From IMG/VR virus record IMGVR_UViG_3300027963_000134, positions 1-40,334 of that record: 40,334 nt of DNA; one strand, given 5' to 3'. Below, in pieces: positions 17,136 to 23,019 of the stretch (position 1 is its first letter; every line of letters starts with the position of its first letter). The notes below the pieces were generated by a model. That model was not told the origin of the DNA. It searched no databases and was given only the letters and a program-made list of their open reading frames with translations. Position numbers and translations under genes: made by a program. Source of the DNA: a virus.

Positions 17136-17783
17136 ATGGCAAAAGCAAAAGCAGTAAAAGTAGTAGAAGTAATTAAGGAAAATCTAGTAATCCAAAACGA
17201 TTACCAAAATGTAATAAATGCAGGTGCAACAAATAACAAAATAAATCAAGGATTTATTTTTGTTGTTGGTAATGAATTGCAAAATGGCACTACGCAAAAA
17301 GAAGCGGAATACAGCATGAAAACCATGCTAAAGGATGTAAATATCCGCCCGTTGATTTTGCCTAATCATGTACCAGCAATTCCAACCGCTTGCTTGATTA
17401 TGGATAAGTTTCAAACAGAGTTAGACGATATAAAGGCGACAGATATTTTAGCCCTTGCCGTCCGTACTCTTTATGATGTAAAAGCAAGCGGTGTAAAATC
17501 TGCTATCGCGGGTTGTTCAACTTTTGCGGAATTAGACGAAAAAATCTTAACCAAAAAAGAGAGCCAAGAAAGAGATAATAAAAGCAAGGTGAAAACAGAT
17601 GTAAAAGACCTTGCAAAAAATATCACTTTTGAAGCCGTAATAGATAACCTGAACGATTATCTAAAGGCTATTAGCCTAAAGGATAAGAAAACCACAGAGC
17701 CAGCAAAACTAAATGATGTAATCGCAAAACTTTACACCATTCACCAAAACAGCGTAGGCGCAAAAGTAAAAGTAAAAGCCTAA
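17136..17783 (+). CDS. Unknown early protein, 215 aa, monocistronic
   Basis: The start is set at ATG 17136 because AAAAAGGAT precedes it; an in-frame ATG at 17055 overlaps the -35 box of the promoter and is unlikely. The protein is Lys-rich at both ends (MAKAKAVKVVEVIKEN and VGAKVKVKA), with a mixed, mainly helical body. It has its own promoter and its own terminator, so it is probably highly expressed on its own soon after infection. No domain is recognised; the basic ends would suit nucleic-acid binding. It could be a host-takeover or DNA-binding protein, but nothing proves this. Confidence 0.8.
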   Translation: MAKAKAVKVVEVIKENLVIQNDYQNVINAGATNNKINQGFIFVVGNELQNGTTQKEAEYSMKTMLKDVNIRPLILPNHVPAIPTACLIMDKFQTELDDIKATDILALAVRTLYDVKASGVKSAIAGCSTFAELDEKILTKKESQERDNKSKVKTDVKDLAKNITFEAVIDNLNDYLKAISLKDKKTTEPAKLNDVIAKLYTIHQNSVGAKVKVKA

Positions 17784-17796
17784 GCCAAGATAAGAT

Positions 17797-17824
17797 AGCC
17801 CCCCGAAAGGGGGGTTATTTTTTT
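17797..17824 (+). terminator. Intrinsic terminator after the 215-aa gene
   Basis: CCCCCC-GAAA-GGGGGG with a GAAA tetraloop, followed by TTATTTTTTTT. It lies 16 bases after the stop codon and ends the single-gene transcript. Confidence 0.92.
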
Positions 17825-17838
17825 GCCCAAAAATTTTC

Positions 17839-17967
17839 CAACACAAACCCAACACAAACTAATGTGTACAAGTCGGTATGGGAACTAATCGGTACTAGGG
17901 GGTATTGGTACGCCTATCTGCTCAAAAAATTCAACACAAACTAGACGATACGGCACAGCAACGGCAC
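17839..17967. repeat. Repeat-dense intergenic segment, possible origin
   Basis: The gap after the terminator contains CAACACAAAC at 17839-17848, 17850-17859 and 17932-17941; GGTAY at 17875, 17891, 17901 and 17907; and ACGGCAC at 17950-17956 and 17961-17967. Further copies of CAACACAAAC, all on the same strand, lie inside genes at 20866-20875, 22165-22174 and 26066-26075. Such short direct repeats resemble iterons of a replication origin or binding sites of a regulator. No coding potential is seen here. Confidence 0.5.
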
Positions 17968-17989
17968 GGAAGGGGTACGATTTAAGCCT

Positions 17990-18004
17990 GCTGTATAATA
18001 CAGT
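17990..18004 (+). promoter_or_regulatory. Palindrome copy 2, GCTGTATAATACAGT
   Basis: One mismatch from the perfect palindrome at the last base. It is paired with copy 3, the centres being 91 bp apart, and both precede the gene pair starting at 18121. Confidence 0.75.
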
Positions 18005-18019
18005 AAAATTCGTTTAGAC

Positions 18020-18048
18020 TTGACCTAGCCCTGAATAGAGAGTAAACT
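18020..18048 (+). promoter_or_regulatory. Candidate promoter between palindromes 2 and 3
   Basis: TTGACC (18020-18025), a 17-base spacer and TAAACT (18043-18048). The spacing is ideal and the -35 matches five of six consensus bases. Transcripts would run through palindrome 3 into the genes at 18121 and 18254. Confidence 0.45.
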
Positions 18049-18080
18049 ACTACTAACGGGAAAGAACTACCGCCAGCCCT

Positions 18081-18095
18081 GCTGTATAATACAGC
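18081..18095 (+). promoter_or_regulatory. Palindrome copy 3, GCTGTATAATACAGC
   Basis: A perfect copy ending 25 bases before the ATG at 18121. Confidence 0.8.
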
Positions 18096-18120
18096 GAGGC
18101 TCTACTAGAAAGATAAGCAA

Positions 18121-18267
18121 ATGGATATAGCAATAGGCGATACCTTCCTTGCTTTAATACAGCAAAATGAGGTTCGTAAAAATATGGAAGCCGAAGCATT
18201 ACGCAAGGCTAAGGTTAAAGAGCAAACTGCTCGTGCTATGGATAGGGCAAACAATGAGTGGCGATGA
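18121..18267 (+). CDS. Small helical protein, 48 aa
   Basis: The frame starts MDIAIGDTFLALIQQNEVRK and ends DRANNEWR. It is probably one or two charged helices. AGAAAG lies upstream of the ATG. It follows palindrome copy 3 and overlaps the next gene by 14 bases. There is no known family; a small early host-interaction peptide is possible. Confidence 0.65.
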   Translation: MDIAIGDTFLALIQQNEVRKNMEAEALRKAKVKEQTARAMDRANNEWR

Positions 18268-18397
18268 TGTTGCCTTTGATTTCATGACCGAGCATGAGAT
18301 AGCCGAGATTATAGCAACTGAAGATATTTTTCAGGTAGATATGTCCGATATAAATGATTTACTTGAGGATGTTGCTTCGGACTCGGACTACGAATAG
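18254..18397 (+). CDS. Very acidic small protein, 47 aa
   Basis: The chosen start is ATG 18254, inside the end of the previous gene; a longer in-frame extension upstream reads as noise. The protein starts MSGDDVAFDFMTEHEIAEII and ends LEDVASDSDYE, with about a third of residues Asp or Glu and a single basic residue (His14). Such acidic micro-proteins can mimic DNA or bind host enzymes; that is speculation from charge alone. Confidence 0.6.
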   Translation: MSGDDVAFDFMTEHEIAEIIATEDIFQVDMSDINDLLEDVASDSDYE

Positions 18398-18459
18398 CAA
18401 CTGGACAGCCCACGCTAGACGGCATAATCATGGGTGCAATTCCTATGGTGGGCACGCCT

Positions 18460-18474
18460 GCTGTATAATACAGC
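18460..18474 (+). promoter_or_regulatory. Palindrome copy 4, GCTGTATAATACAGC
   Basis: A perfect copy ending 21 bases before ATG 18496, with the ribosome binding site GAAAGG directly between them. Confidence 0.8.
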
Positions 18475-18495
18475 AAGCACTAACGAAAGGTAATC

Positions 18496-18627
18496 ATGTA
18501 CATAGAGATAACAGACACGATAGCAATTATTATCGCGCTGACTACTAGCACCACGCTAGTAATCACCACCGCTATCAGAAATGCTAAACTTACTCGCTTA
18601 ATCCGTGAGTCAAGTGTCCAAAAGTGA
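18496..18627 (+). CDS. Small single-pass membrane protein, 43 aa
   Basis: The frame starts MYIEITDTIAIIIALTTSTT, giving a hydrophobic segment over residues 7-27, followed by a basic tail (RNAKLTRLIRES). The arrangement suits an N-out, C-in membrane peptide. GAAAGG stands 6 bases before the ATG. It overlaps the following GTG-started gene by 23 bases. Function unknown; candidates are a membrane-acting early protein or superinfection-exclusion factor. Confidence 0.65.
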   Translation: MYIEITDTIAIIIALTTSTTLVITTAIRNAKLTRLIRESSVQK

Positions 18628-18841
18628 TGTAGATTATGCCAATGAGATTATCCTCACGCTCTCTAGAGATGAACTAGAGGTCGTGAGGGAATCTTTGAGG
18701 CAATTTTCCATGTACAATGAACGGCATGGGTATGCTGGGCGAGCCAAAACGAGTGATGAGTTACGGAACAAAATTGTAAATATAATCTTAGATTCTGTGC
18801 GTCACAAACTTGACACGCCCACAGTATCGGTGCTAAAATAG
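18605..18841 (+). CDS. Small helical protein, 78 aa
   Basis: The start is GTG at 18605, or possibly GTG 18614; no ATG is available before residue 37 and no clear ribosome binding site is seen, so translation may be coupled to the overlapping membrane peptide. The body is helical and charged (YANEIILTLSRDELEVVRES, then a second helix LRNKIVNIILDSVRHKL). I do not recognise a family. Confidence 0.6.
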   Translation: MSQVSKSDVDYANEIILTLSRDELEVVRESLRQFSMYNERHGYAGRAKTSDELRNKIVNIILDSVRHKLDTPTVSVLK

Positions 18842-18866
18842 CACTATCAGCGAGAGAAATGCTTTC

Positions 18867-18881
18867 GCTGTATTATACGGC
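18867..18881 (+). promoter_or_regulatory. Palindrome copy 5, GCTGTATTATACGGC
   Basis: One mismatch from the perfect palindrome, with T instead of A at the centre. It ends 12 bases before the amidoligase ATG; the ribosome binding site AGAGGA follows directly. Confidence 0.75.
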
Positions 18882-18893
18882 AGAGGATAGAAT

Positions 18894-20120
18894 ATGGATA
18901 CTGTTGATGAAGTAGAAGTCAAGTGTTGTATCGCTTGCAATACTGAATTAAATAGTGATGATGACGGCACTACTACTAGTAGCGGAGACCCTGTCTGTGA
19001 AAGTTGTATGATAATGTGTATCAAATGTGAGAGTGTTATCACAGTTGATGATGAATACAATGATGTAGAGGGTGAGTTATGGTGTCGAACATGTACTCGT
19101 GATGAGGCTACTTGGTGTGATATTTGCGATAACTATTTTACTGGTTATTCATATAGCGCAGATGATAGTAGTGATACTATGTGCGAGAGATGTTTCGAGA
19201 ACAATACTTCTTATTGTGAGGAGTGTGATAACTACTTTGTAAATGGTTGCAGATATGACCATGATGAGGAAAGCGATAGCAGGATTATACATGATTATTC
19301 GTATAGACCTGACCCTATCTTCCACAGTTCAGAGGACGAGCAGACACGCTTGTACTTTGGCATAGAAATAGAAACAGAAACACGAGGTGGCGATTATGAC
19401 GATAGGAGAAACGCTGCCGAGTATGCTCAAGGATTGGAACGAGAATCTATAGCATATCTCAAATCTGACGGCTCACTTAATTGTGGGTTTGAGATAGTAA
19501 CTCACCCATTATCCCATAGTTATTTTATGAATGACGCTAGTGTTCTATGGAATACTGTAGAAACACTTAAGAATAATTATAGTATGATGGCATGGGGTAC
19601 AAAAACTTGTGGACTTCACATCCACATATCTCGTAATGGGTTTAGTGGTGGTTCACACCAACATAGATTCTTACAGTTAGTGTACAACAACAAGGACTTC
19701 TATGAGGTGCTTGCTGGTAGGTCATCTAGTCATTGGGCTAAGTTTGATGATAATGTTGACCCCCGTACTGGTGCTAAATCTCTTAAGCATAAGTTTGAGC
19801 GAGGCGGTAGTGATAGATACTCTGCCGTCAATACCAACAATAGAAATACACTAGAGATGAGAATCTTTAGAGGTAGTCTAAATACTAGATTCATCAAGTC
19901 ATGTATAGACTTAGCGCATGCCAGCGTTGAGTTCACAAGAGTGATGAGTGTTCCCGAGGTAAGGGGGCACAAGTTAGATTGTATTAACCTAATACAATAT
20001 ATCCGAGAGAGAGCAGAGTTATATCCTTCTCTCAATCAAAGATTAAATGGCATGTCCAATGTGATAGATAAAATAGAGAGGAAAGAATATGTGCCTATTG
20101 GTAGTAAGTTCCCCGAATAG
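18894..20120 (+). CDS. Zinc-finger amidoligase (glutamine-synthetase-like COOH-NH2 ligase)
   Basis: A 408-residue two-part protein. Residues 11-120 hold about seven CxxC-type pairs (C12/C15, C35/C38, C42/C45, C64/C67, C75/C78, C97/C100, C108/C111), forming a zinc-ribbon array. Residues 150-380 match the putative amidoligase family of GS-like ligases: FGIEIETE (155-162), SDGSL...GFEIVTHP (191-205), GLHIHIS (240-246) and NTLEMRIFRG (318-327) supply the acidic, His and Arg residues expected for ATP/metal binding. Such enzymes join a carboxylate to an amine. It overlaps the class II glutamine amidotransferase gene by 32 bases, so the pair may make an amide using ammonia from glutamine. The substrate is unknown; cell-wall peptide, a protein or a small molecule are all possible. 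Confidence 0.82.
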   Translation: MDTVDEVEVKCCIACNTELNSDDDGTTTSSGDPVCESCMIMCIKCESVITVDDEYNDVEGELWCRTCTRDEATWCDICDNYFTGYSYSADDSSDTMCERCFENNTSYCEECDNYFVNGCRYDHDEESDSRIIHDYSYRPDPIFHSSEDEQTRLYFGIEIETETRGGDYDDRRNAAEYAQGLERESIAYLKSDGSLNCGFEIVTHPLSHSYFMNDASVLWNTVETLKNNYSMMAWGTKTCGLHIHISRNGFSGGSHQHRFLQLVYNNKDFYEVLAGRSSSHWAKFDDNVDPRTGAKSLKHKFERGGSDRYSAVNTNNRNTLEMRIFRGSLNTRFIKSCIDLAHASVEFTRVMSVPEVRGHKLDCINLIQYIRERAELYPSLNQRLNGMSNVIDKIERKEYVPIGSKFPE

Positions 20121-20910
20121 TACACCCAAGCGTAAAGACCTAGAGTGTGCTTCGTGTAATAATCCGCATGGCTTTGGCTATGCTGTAATTGCTGGTAATA
20201 AAATTATTACTGGTAAGGGTATGTCTGCTAAGAAAATAATCAAAGAGTTCCTAGCGGTGCGTAAGCAATACCCTAGTAGTTATGCTATGTATCATGCTAG
20301 ATTTGCTACGCATGGTGTTAAGAATGATGATAACTGCCATCCATTCCAAGTGGGCGGTAGCGACCTCACATACTTAGCACACAATGGCATTCTTAGTGTG
20401 GATATTCCTGCCAATGATAAGCGTAGTGATACGCGTATCTTTGCTGATGATATTTTACCTGCTATGGGTGGTGTCAAAGCGCTAGATGATGTCAATCTAT
20501 ACAGTATGCTAGAAGGCTGGTCTGCTGGTAACAAGATTGCTATATTTACCCTAGACCCTGTGGCTATGTATGATTGCTACATTATCAACGAGGACTTAGG
20601 TCATTGGGATAATGATGGTAACTGGTGGTCTAATGAAACCTACAAGGCTAGTGCTTGGTCTAGCCTGTTTAAGAAGTCTAATGATTACTATGACCTAGAA
20701 GATATAGGTGGTAGTGAAGATGATTGCATGTGTTATGGATGTGGTACACCACAATTGAGTGATGATAATCCATACTACTGCTTTGACTGTGGTACATGTT
20801 TTGATTGTAGCATGGTCAAGGATGATGGTTGCCTATGCTGGACACCTGAAAGGGAGAAATCCCTCCAACACAAACCAATATATGACGGACAATATGACTT
20901 TGGCTTCTAA
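20089..20910 (+). CDS. Class II glutamine amidotransferase with C-terminal zinc ribbon
   Basis: A 273-residue Ntn hydrolase. Cys2 follows the initiator Met directly (MCLLVV) and would be the nucleophile. Family motifs follow in order: NPHGFG (25-30), YHARFATHG (68-76), HPF (84-86) and LAHNG (96-100), which bind the glutamine amide. Residues about 205-250 hold paired CxxC motifs (CMCYGCG, CFDCGTCFDC, CLC), an added zinc ribbon resembling that of the partner ligase. AGAGAGGAAAG precedes the ATG inside the end of the amidoligase gene. The enzyme would release ammonia from glutamine for that ligase. Similar ligase-amidotransferase gene pairs have been predicted bioinformatically in phages (from memory); the double zinc-finger form seems unusual. 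Confidence 0.83.
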   Translation: MCLLVVSSPNSTPKRKDLECASCNNPHGFGYAVIAGNKIITGKGMSAKKIIKEFLAVRKQYPSSYAMYHARFATHGVKNDDNCHPFQVGGSDLTYLAHNGILSVDIPANDKRSDTRIFADDILPAMGGVKALDDVNLYSMLEGWSAGNKIAIFTLDPVAMYDCYIINEDLGHWDNDGNWWSNETYKASAWSSLFKKSNDYYDLEDIGGSEDDCMCYGCGTPQLSDDNPYYCFDCGTCFDCSMVKDDGCLCWTPEREKSLQHKPIYDGQYDFGF

Positions 20911-20928
20911 AGTAGAAGTCAAACATCT

Positions 20929-20943
20929 GCTGTATTATACAGC
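20929..20943 (+). promoter_or_regulatory. Palindrome copy 6, GCTGTATTATACAGC
   Basis: A perfect copy with T at the centre. It ends 14 bases before ATG 20958, with AGAAAGGA between. No further copies were seen elsewhere in the window. Confidence 0.8.
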
Positions 20944-20957
20944 AAGAAAGGATATAA

Positions 20958-21200
20958 ATGACAGAGGAAGTATCGGTTATGGAACTATTAGATAAATATA
21001 TGATATCATCTGACGGAAAGGTCAGTACTGGCTTTGCAAAATCTATCATACTAAATGATGGAACTAATCAATACTCAGGTAGATTATACTGGGATTCTCA
21101 TGACGGCTATGAAATGATTTGGGATGGCACAGCGCCACCTGAGGCAGACCGCCCTGAGTTTGAATACTCGTTGGACTCTATAACAGAAATGGACAAATAA
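20958..21200 (+). CDS. Unknown acidic protein, 80 aa
   Basis: A beta-rich acidic protein (GRLYWDSHDGYEMIWDGTAP) with a strong ribosome binding site (AGAAAGGA). It is the first gene of a tightly coupled string that runs through WhiB to the nuclease at 23005, with TAATG overlaps. No family is recognised. Confidence 0.7.
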   Translation: MTEEVSVMELLDKYMISSDGKVSTGFAKSIILNDGTNQYSGRLYWDSHDGYEMIWDGTAPPEADRPEFEYSLDSITEMDK

Positions 21201-21346
21201 TGGAACTAGAAAAAGATGCAATATGGGCAGCAAAAGTAAGTAAGAGTGACATAGGAAATATGGATGAAGCCATGATTAGTAGAATGATTGTGGAGTTAAA
21301 TGTAACCTTCCAAAAGATATGCTGGGATTACGGGATACATAACTAA
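21200..21346 (+). CDS. Small protein before WhiB, 48 aa
   Basis: The frame starts MELEKDAIWAAKVSKSDIGN and ends CWDYGIHN. Start and stop both overlap neighbours by TAATG. It is a helical small protein of unknown function, supported by exact tiling between two genes. Confidence 0.65.
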   Translation: MELEKDAIWAAKVSKSDIGNMDEAMISRMIVELNVTFQKICWDYGIHN

Positions 21347-21711
21347 TGAAACTTGATGTCAGTAATGGAACATGTCTGTCCCATAATAACCCTGACTTGT
21401 GGTTTGCTGGTGAGGTGGATTTGGCTGACCCCACCAGTAGTGTTAATACCAACTCACTAGAGGCTAGGAGACAGGTAGAGAATGCTATCACAGCACTATC
21501 GATATGTAGGAATTGTCCTGCAAAGGATAACTGCCTAGAGATAGGTAAGAGTGGTGATGCGTTAGATTATGGTATATATGGTGGCACTATGCCAGGAGAG
21601 AGATTGGCTATGATGGGTAGGGTTACAAGGAACTCTGGTATCAGACAAAAGGTAAGGTTTGCCATCAAGGTTAGGAATACTATGACAGAAAGGGGGATAG
21701 AATGGAGATAA
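21346..21711 (+). CDS. whiB: WhiB-family Fe-S transcription regulator
   Basis: A 121-residue protein with the four conserved cysteines C10, C54-x2-C57-x5-C63, which bind a [4Fe-4S] cluster. It also has the DLWF element (17-20) and the glycine turn YGIYGG (75-80) that contacts sigma factor region 4. Its basic C terminus (RQKVRFAIKVRN) would contact DNA. WhiB proteins are characteristic of Actinobacteria and their phages, so this gene is the best host marker here. It is a candidate for redirecting host RNA polymerase, or for blocking the host's own WhiB proteins, as known for mycobacteriophage TM4. The start overlaps the previous stop (TAATG). Confidence 0.93.
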   Translation: MKLDVSNGTCLSHNNPDLWFAGEVDLADPTSSVNTNSLEARRQVENAITALSICRNCPAKDNCLEIGKSGDALDYGIYGGTMPGERLAMMGRVTRNSGIRQKVRFAIKVRNTMTERGIEWR

Positions 21712-21884
21712 AAAGGTACAGAATAGAGGTTAGAACGCCTGCTACCCTGATATATTATGTAGCAGAGTATGATATAGACACGGCTATAGGTCTAGCGTTG
21801 GATGCACCCTACCAAGAGTGGGAAGTGTCTGAGTTCGACATGCCTGCAGATACAGATGTTATCGCAGAGGAAACGAGGCTGTAA
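21702..21884 (+). CDS. Small protein after WhiB, 60 aa
   Basis: A 60-residue beta-alpha-beta-like protein (RYRIEVRTPATLIYYVAEYD, then IDTAIGLALDAP). It overlaps WhiB by 10 bases. It resembles small phage proteins of unknown role that begin with a strand and an Ala-rich helix. No function is assigned. Confidence 0.7.
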   Translation: MEIKRYRIEVRTPATLIYYVAEYDIDTAIGLALDAPYQEWEVSEFDMPADTDVIAEETRL

Positions 21885-21886
21885 AT

Positions 21887-22273
21887 ATGAGAAGATTATT
21901 GTTGCTGTTTATAGGTATATTCTCTATCTTTGGGGTAACTAGGGTAGAGACTTTACCAGCACCAACGGAATGGACAGTTGATGATAGCAAGATGTACGCT
22001 AGAGATTCATTACTGGCATGGCAGCATAATCAATGGCTATGTTTAGATAAATTATGGACAAAGGAATCTAACTGGAGACATGAAGCATACAATAAACAAC
22101 CCGTATATCAGAAAGGTGAGAAACTACATGCTGGTGGTATTCCACAACTTCTTGGGCTTTCGCCCAACACAAACCCTACGGAGCAGATTGACCAAGGATT
22201 GGATTATATAATTTACAGATACAAAACCCCATGTGGAGCATGGAAGTTTTGGGAGAAGAATGGCTGGTACTAA
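21887..22273 (+). CDS. Secreted lysozyme-like (SLT/transglycosylase-type) protein
   Basis: A 128-residue exported protein. Residues 1-20 form a signal peptide or anchor (MRRLLLLFIGIFSIFGVTRV). The mature part matches the actinobacterial lytic-transglycosylase-like fold: LDKLWTKESNW with catalytic-type Glu60, GGIPQLLG at 83-90, and a C-terminal DYIIYRYKTPCGAW segment with GWY end. Cys52 and Cys116 could form a disulfide outside the cell. It would cleave peptidoglycan glycan strands. It is not in the late lysis cassette but in the rightward regulatory operon, which is odd; local wall remodelling during infection or exclusion of other phages would fit better than final lysis. Confidence 0.75.
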   Translation: MRRLLLLFIGIFSIFGVTRVETLPAPTEWTVDDSKMYARDSLLAWQHNQWLCLDKLWTKESNWRHEAYNKQPVYQKGEKLHAGGIPQLLGLSPNTNPTEQIDQGLDYIIYRYKTPCGAWKFWEKNGWY

Positions 22274-22386
22274 TGCCATCAGTAATAAAGCCATTGAAAA
22301 AGTGGAAACGCTCTAAGTTTAAGAAAAACTATATGAGCACAAGTAAACGCTGGGGTAAGATAACAATTACCCATAAGGATAAATAA
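22273..22386 (+). CDS. Tiny basic protein, 37 aa
   Basis: The frame starts MPSVIKPLKKWKRSKFKKNY and ends TITHKDK, with about a third Lys/Arg. Both ends overlap neighbouring genes by TAATG, which is the main support. No known family. Confidence 0.6.
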   Translation: MPSVIKPLKKWKRSKFKKNYMSTSKRWGKITITHKDK

Positions 22387-22571
22387 TGCCGAACTATGAC
22401 TTCAAATGCAATACCTGTGGTGGCACAAGGGAGCAATTTATACACCACAAAGATTATGAAAAATATGTTGTAAGGTGCTCAACCTTAGACTGCTATAAAA
22501 TAATGGAACGAGTGTATACAGTACCAGGAATCAAATTCAAAGGTCCTGGATTCTATTCGACAGGAGGATAA
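22386..22571 (+). CDS. FmdB-like zinc ribbon protein, 61 aa
   Basis: A single zinc ribbon: MPNYDFKCNTCG with C8-x2-C11 and a second pair C31-x4-C36, followed by the conserved-looking end GPGFYSTGG. This is the layout of the FmdB/CxxC-CxxC regulatory family, here with a widened second pair. Small zinc ribbons of this type occur in many actinophages, probably as transcription or protein-interaction adaptors. The start overlaps the previous stop and its stop overlaps the next ATG. Confidence 0.82.
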   Translation: MPNYDFKCNTCGGTREQFIHHKDYEKYVVRCSTLDCYKIMERVYTVPGIKFKGPGFYSTGG

Positions 22572-23005
22572 TGAAAAATTCGGATTGGGACTTAGACTTG
22601 CGTGATGGGCAAATAGGCGAGAGTAAACTTGCCGACCTATTACACATGGATACAGTAGAAGTTAAGACAGATAGACGCTGGATGGAGACAGGCAACTTAT
22701 TTATAGAGGAGTCTTGTTTCTATCAAGGGAGTGGCACATGGCAGCCGTCAGGCATAGCCGTAAGTAAGGCTACTCATTGGGCTTTCGTGTTAGATAATAA
22801 TGTAATCATAACACCAATAGACCATCTAATAGATGTGGTAAAACACTTTGGTAAACCAATAGAAAATAAACAACCACCTAATCAATCAAAAGGACACTTG
22901 ATTAAACCAGCACACTTGATTAATTATAAGAGGGTTATAAATGAAACCTTCGACAGGGCTGGAGAAGCGTACAAGAACTACATGGAACAAGAGTACCCTA
23001 TTTGA
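22571..23005 (+). CDS. PD-(D/E)XK endonuclease-like protein, 144 aa
   Basis: The N-terminal half has the nuclease pattern: DLRDGQIGESKLADLL with Glu17, then DTVEVKTDRRW with D27, E30-x-K32, and a following strand GNLFIEE. This fits a small restriction-like or Holliday-junction-type endonuclease. The C-terminal half contains a repeated LIKPAHLINY-like stretch with no known motif. It is the last gene of the rightward operon and meets the leftward sigma-like gene head-on. A role in DNA processing or host DNA breakdown is likely. Confidence 0.7.
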   Translation: MKNSDWDLDLRDGQIGESKLADLLHMDTVEVKTDRRWMETGNLFIEESCFYQGSGTWQPSGIAVSKATHWAFVLDNNVIITPIDHLIDVVKHFGKPIENKQPPNQSKGHLIKPAHLINYKRVINETFDRAGEAYKNYMEQEYPI

Positions 23006-23011
23006 AAATAG
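22998..23011. other. Weak AT hairpin between convergent genes
   Basis: CTATTT-GA-AAATAG spans the stop codon of the nuclease gene. Only 14 bases separate the convergent genes, so this is the only structure available to separate the transcripts. It is too AT-rich to be a confident terminator. Confidence 0.25.
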
Positions 23012-23019
23012 ATAAGTAT

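Noticed and set aside
18354-18548. Open frame of 64 codons on the + strand
   Set aside because: It runs across palindrome copy 4 and the ribosome binding site of the membrane peptide; His/Cys-rich noise.
19730-20035. Minus-strand open frame of 101 codons
   Set aside because: Antisense to the amidoligase core; no start signal and no plausible domain.
17011-20943. Palindromes read as LexA/SOS boxes
   Set aside because: CTGT and ACAG are 5 bases apart, not 8 as in E. coli, and the motif is unlike the actinobacterial GAAC-N4-GTTC box.
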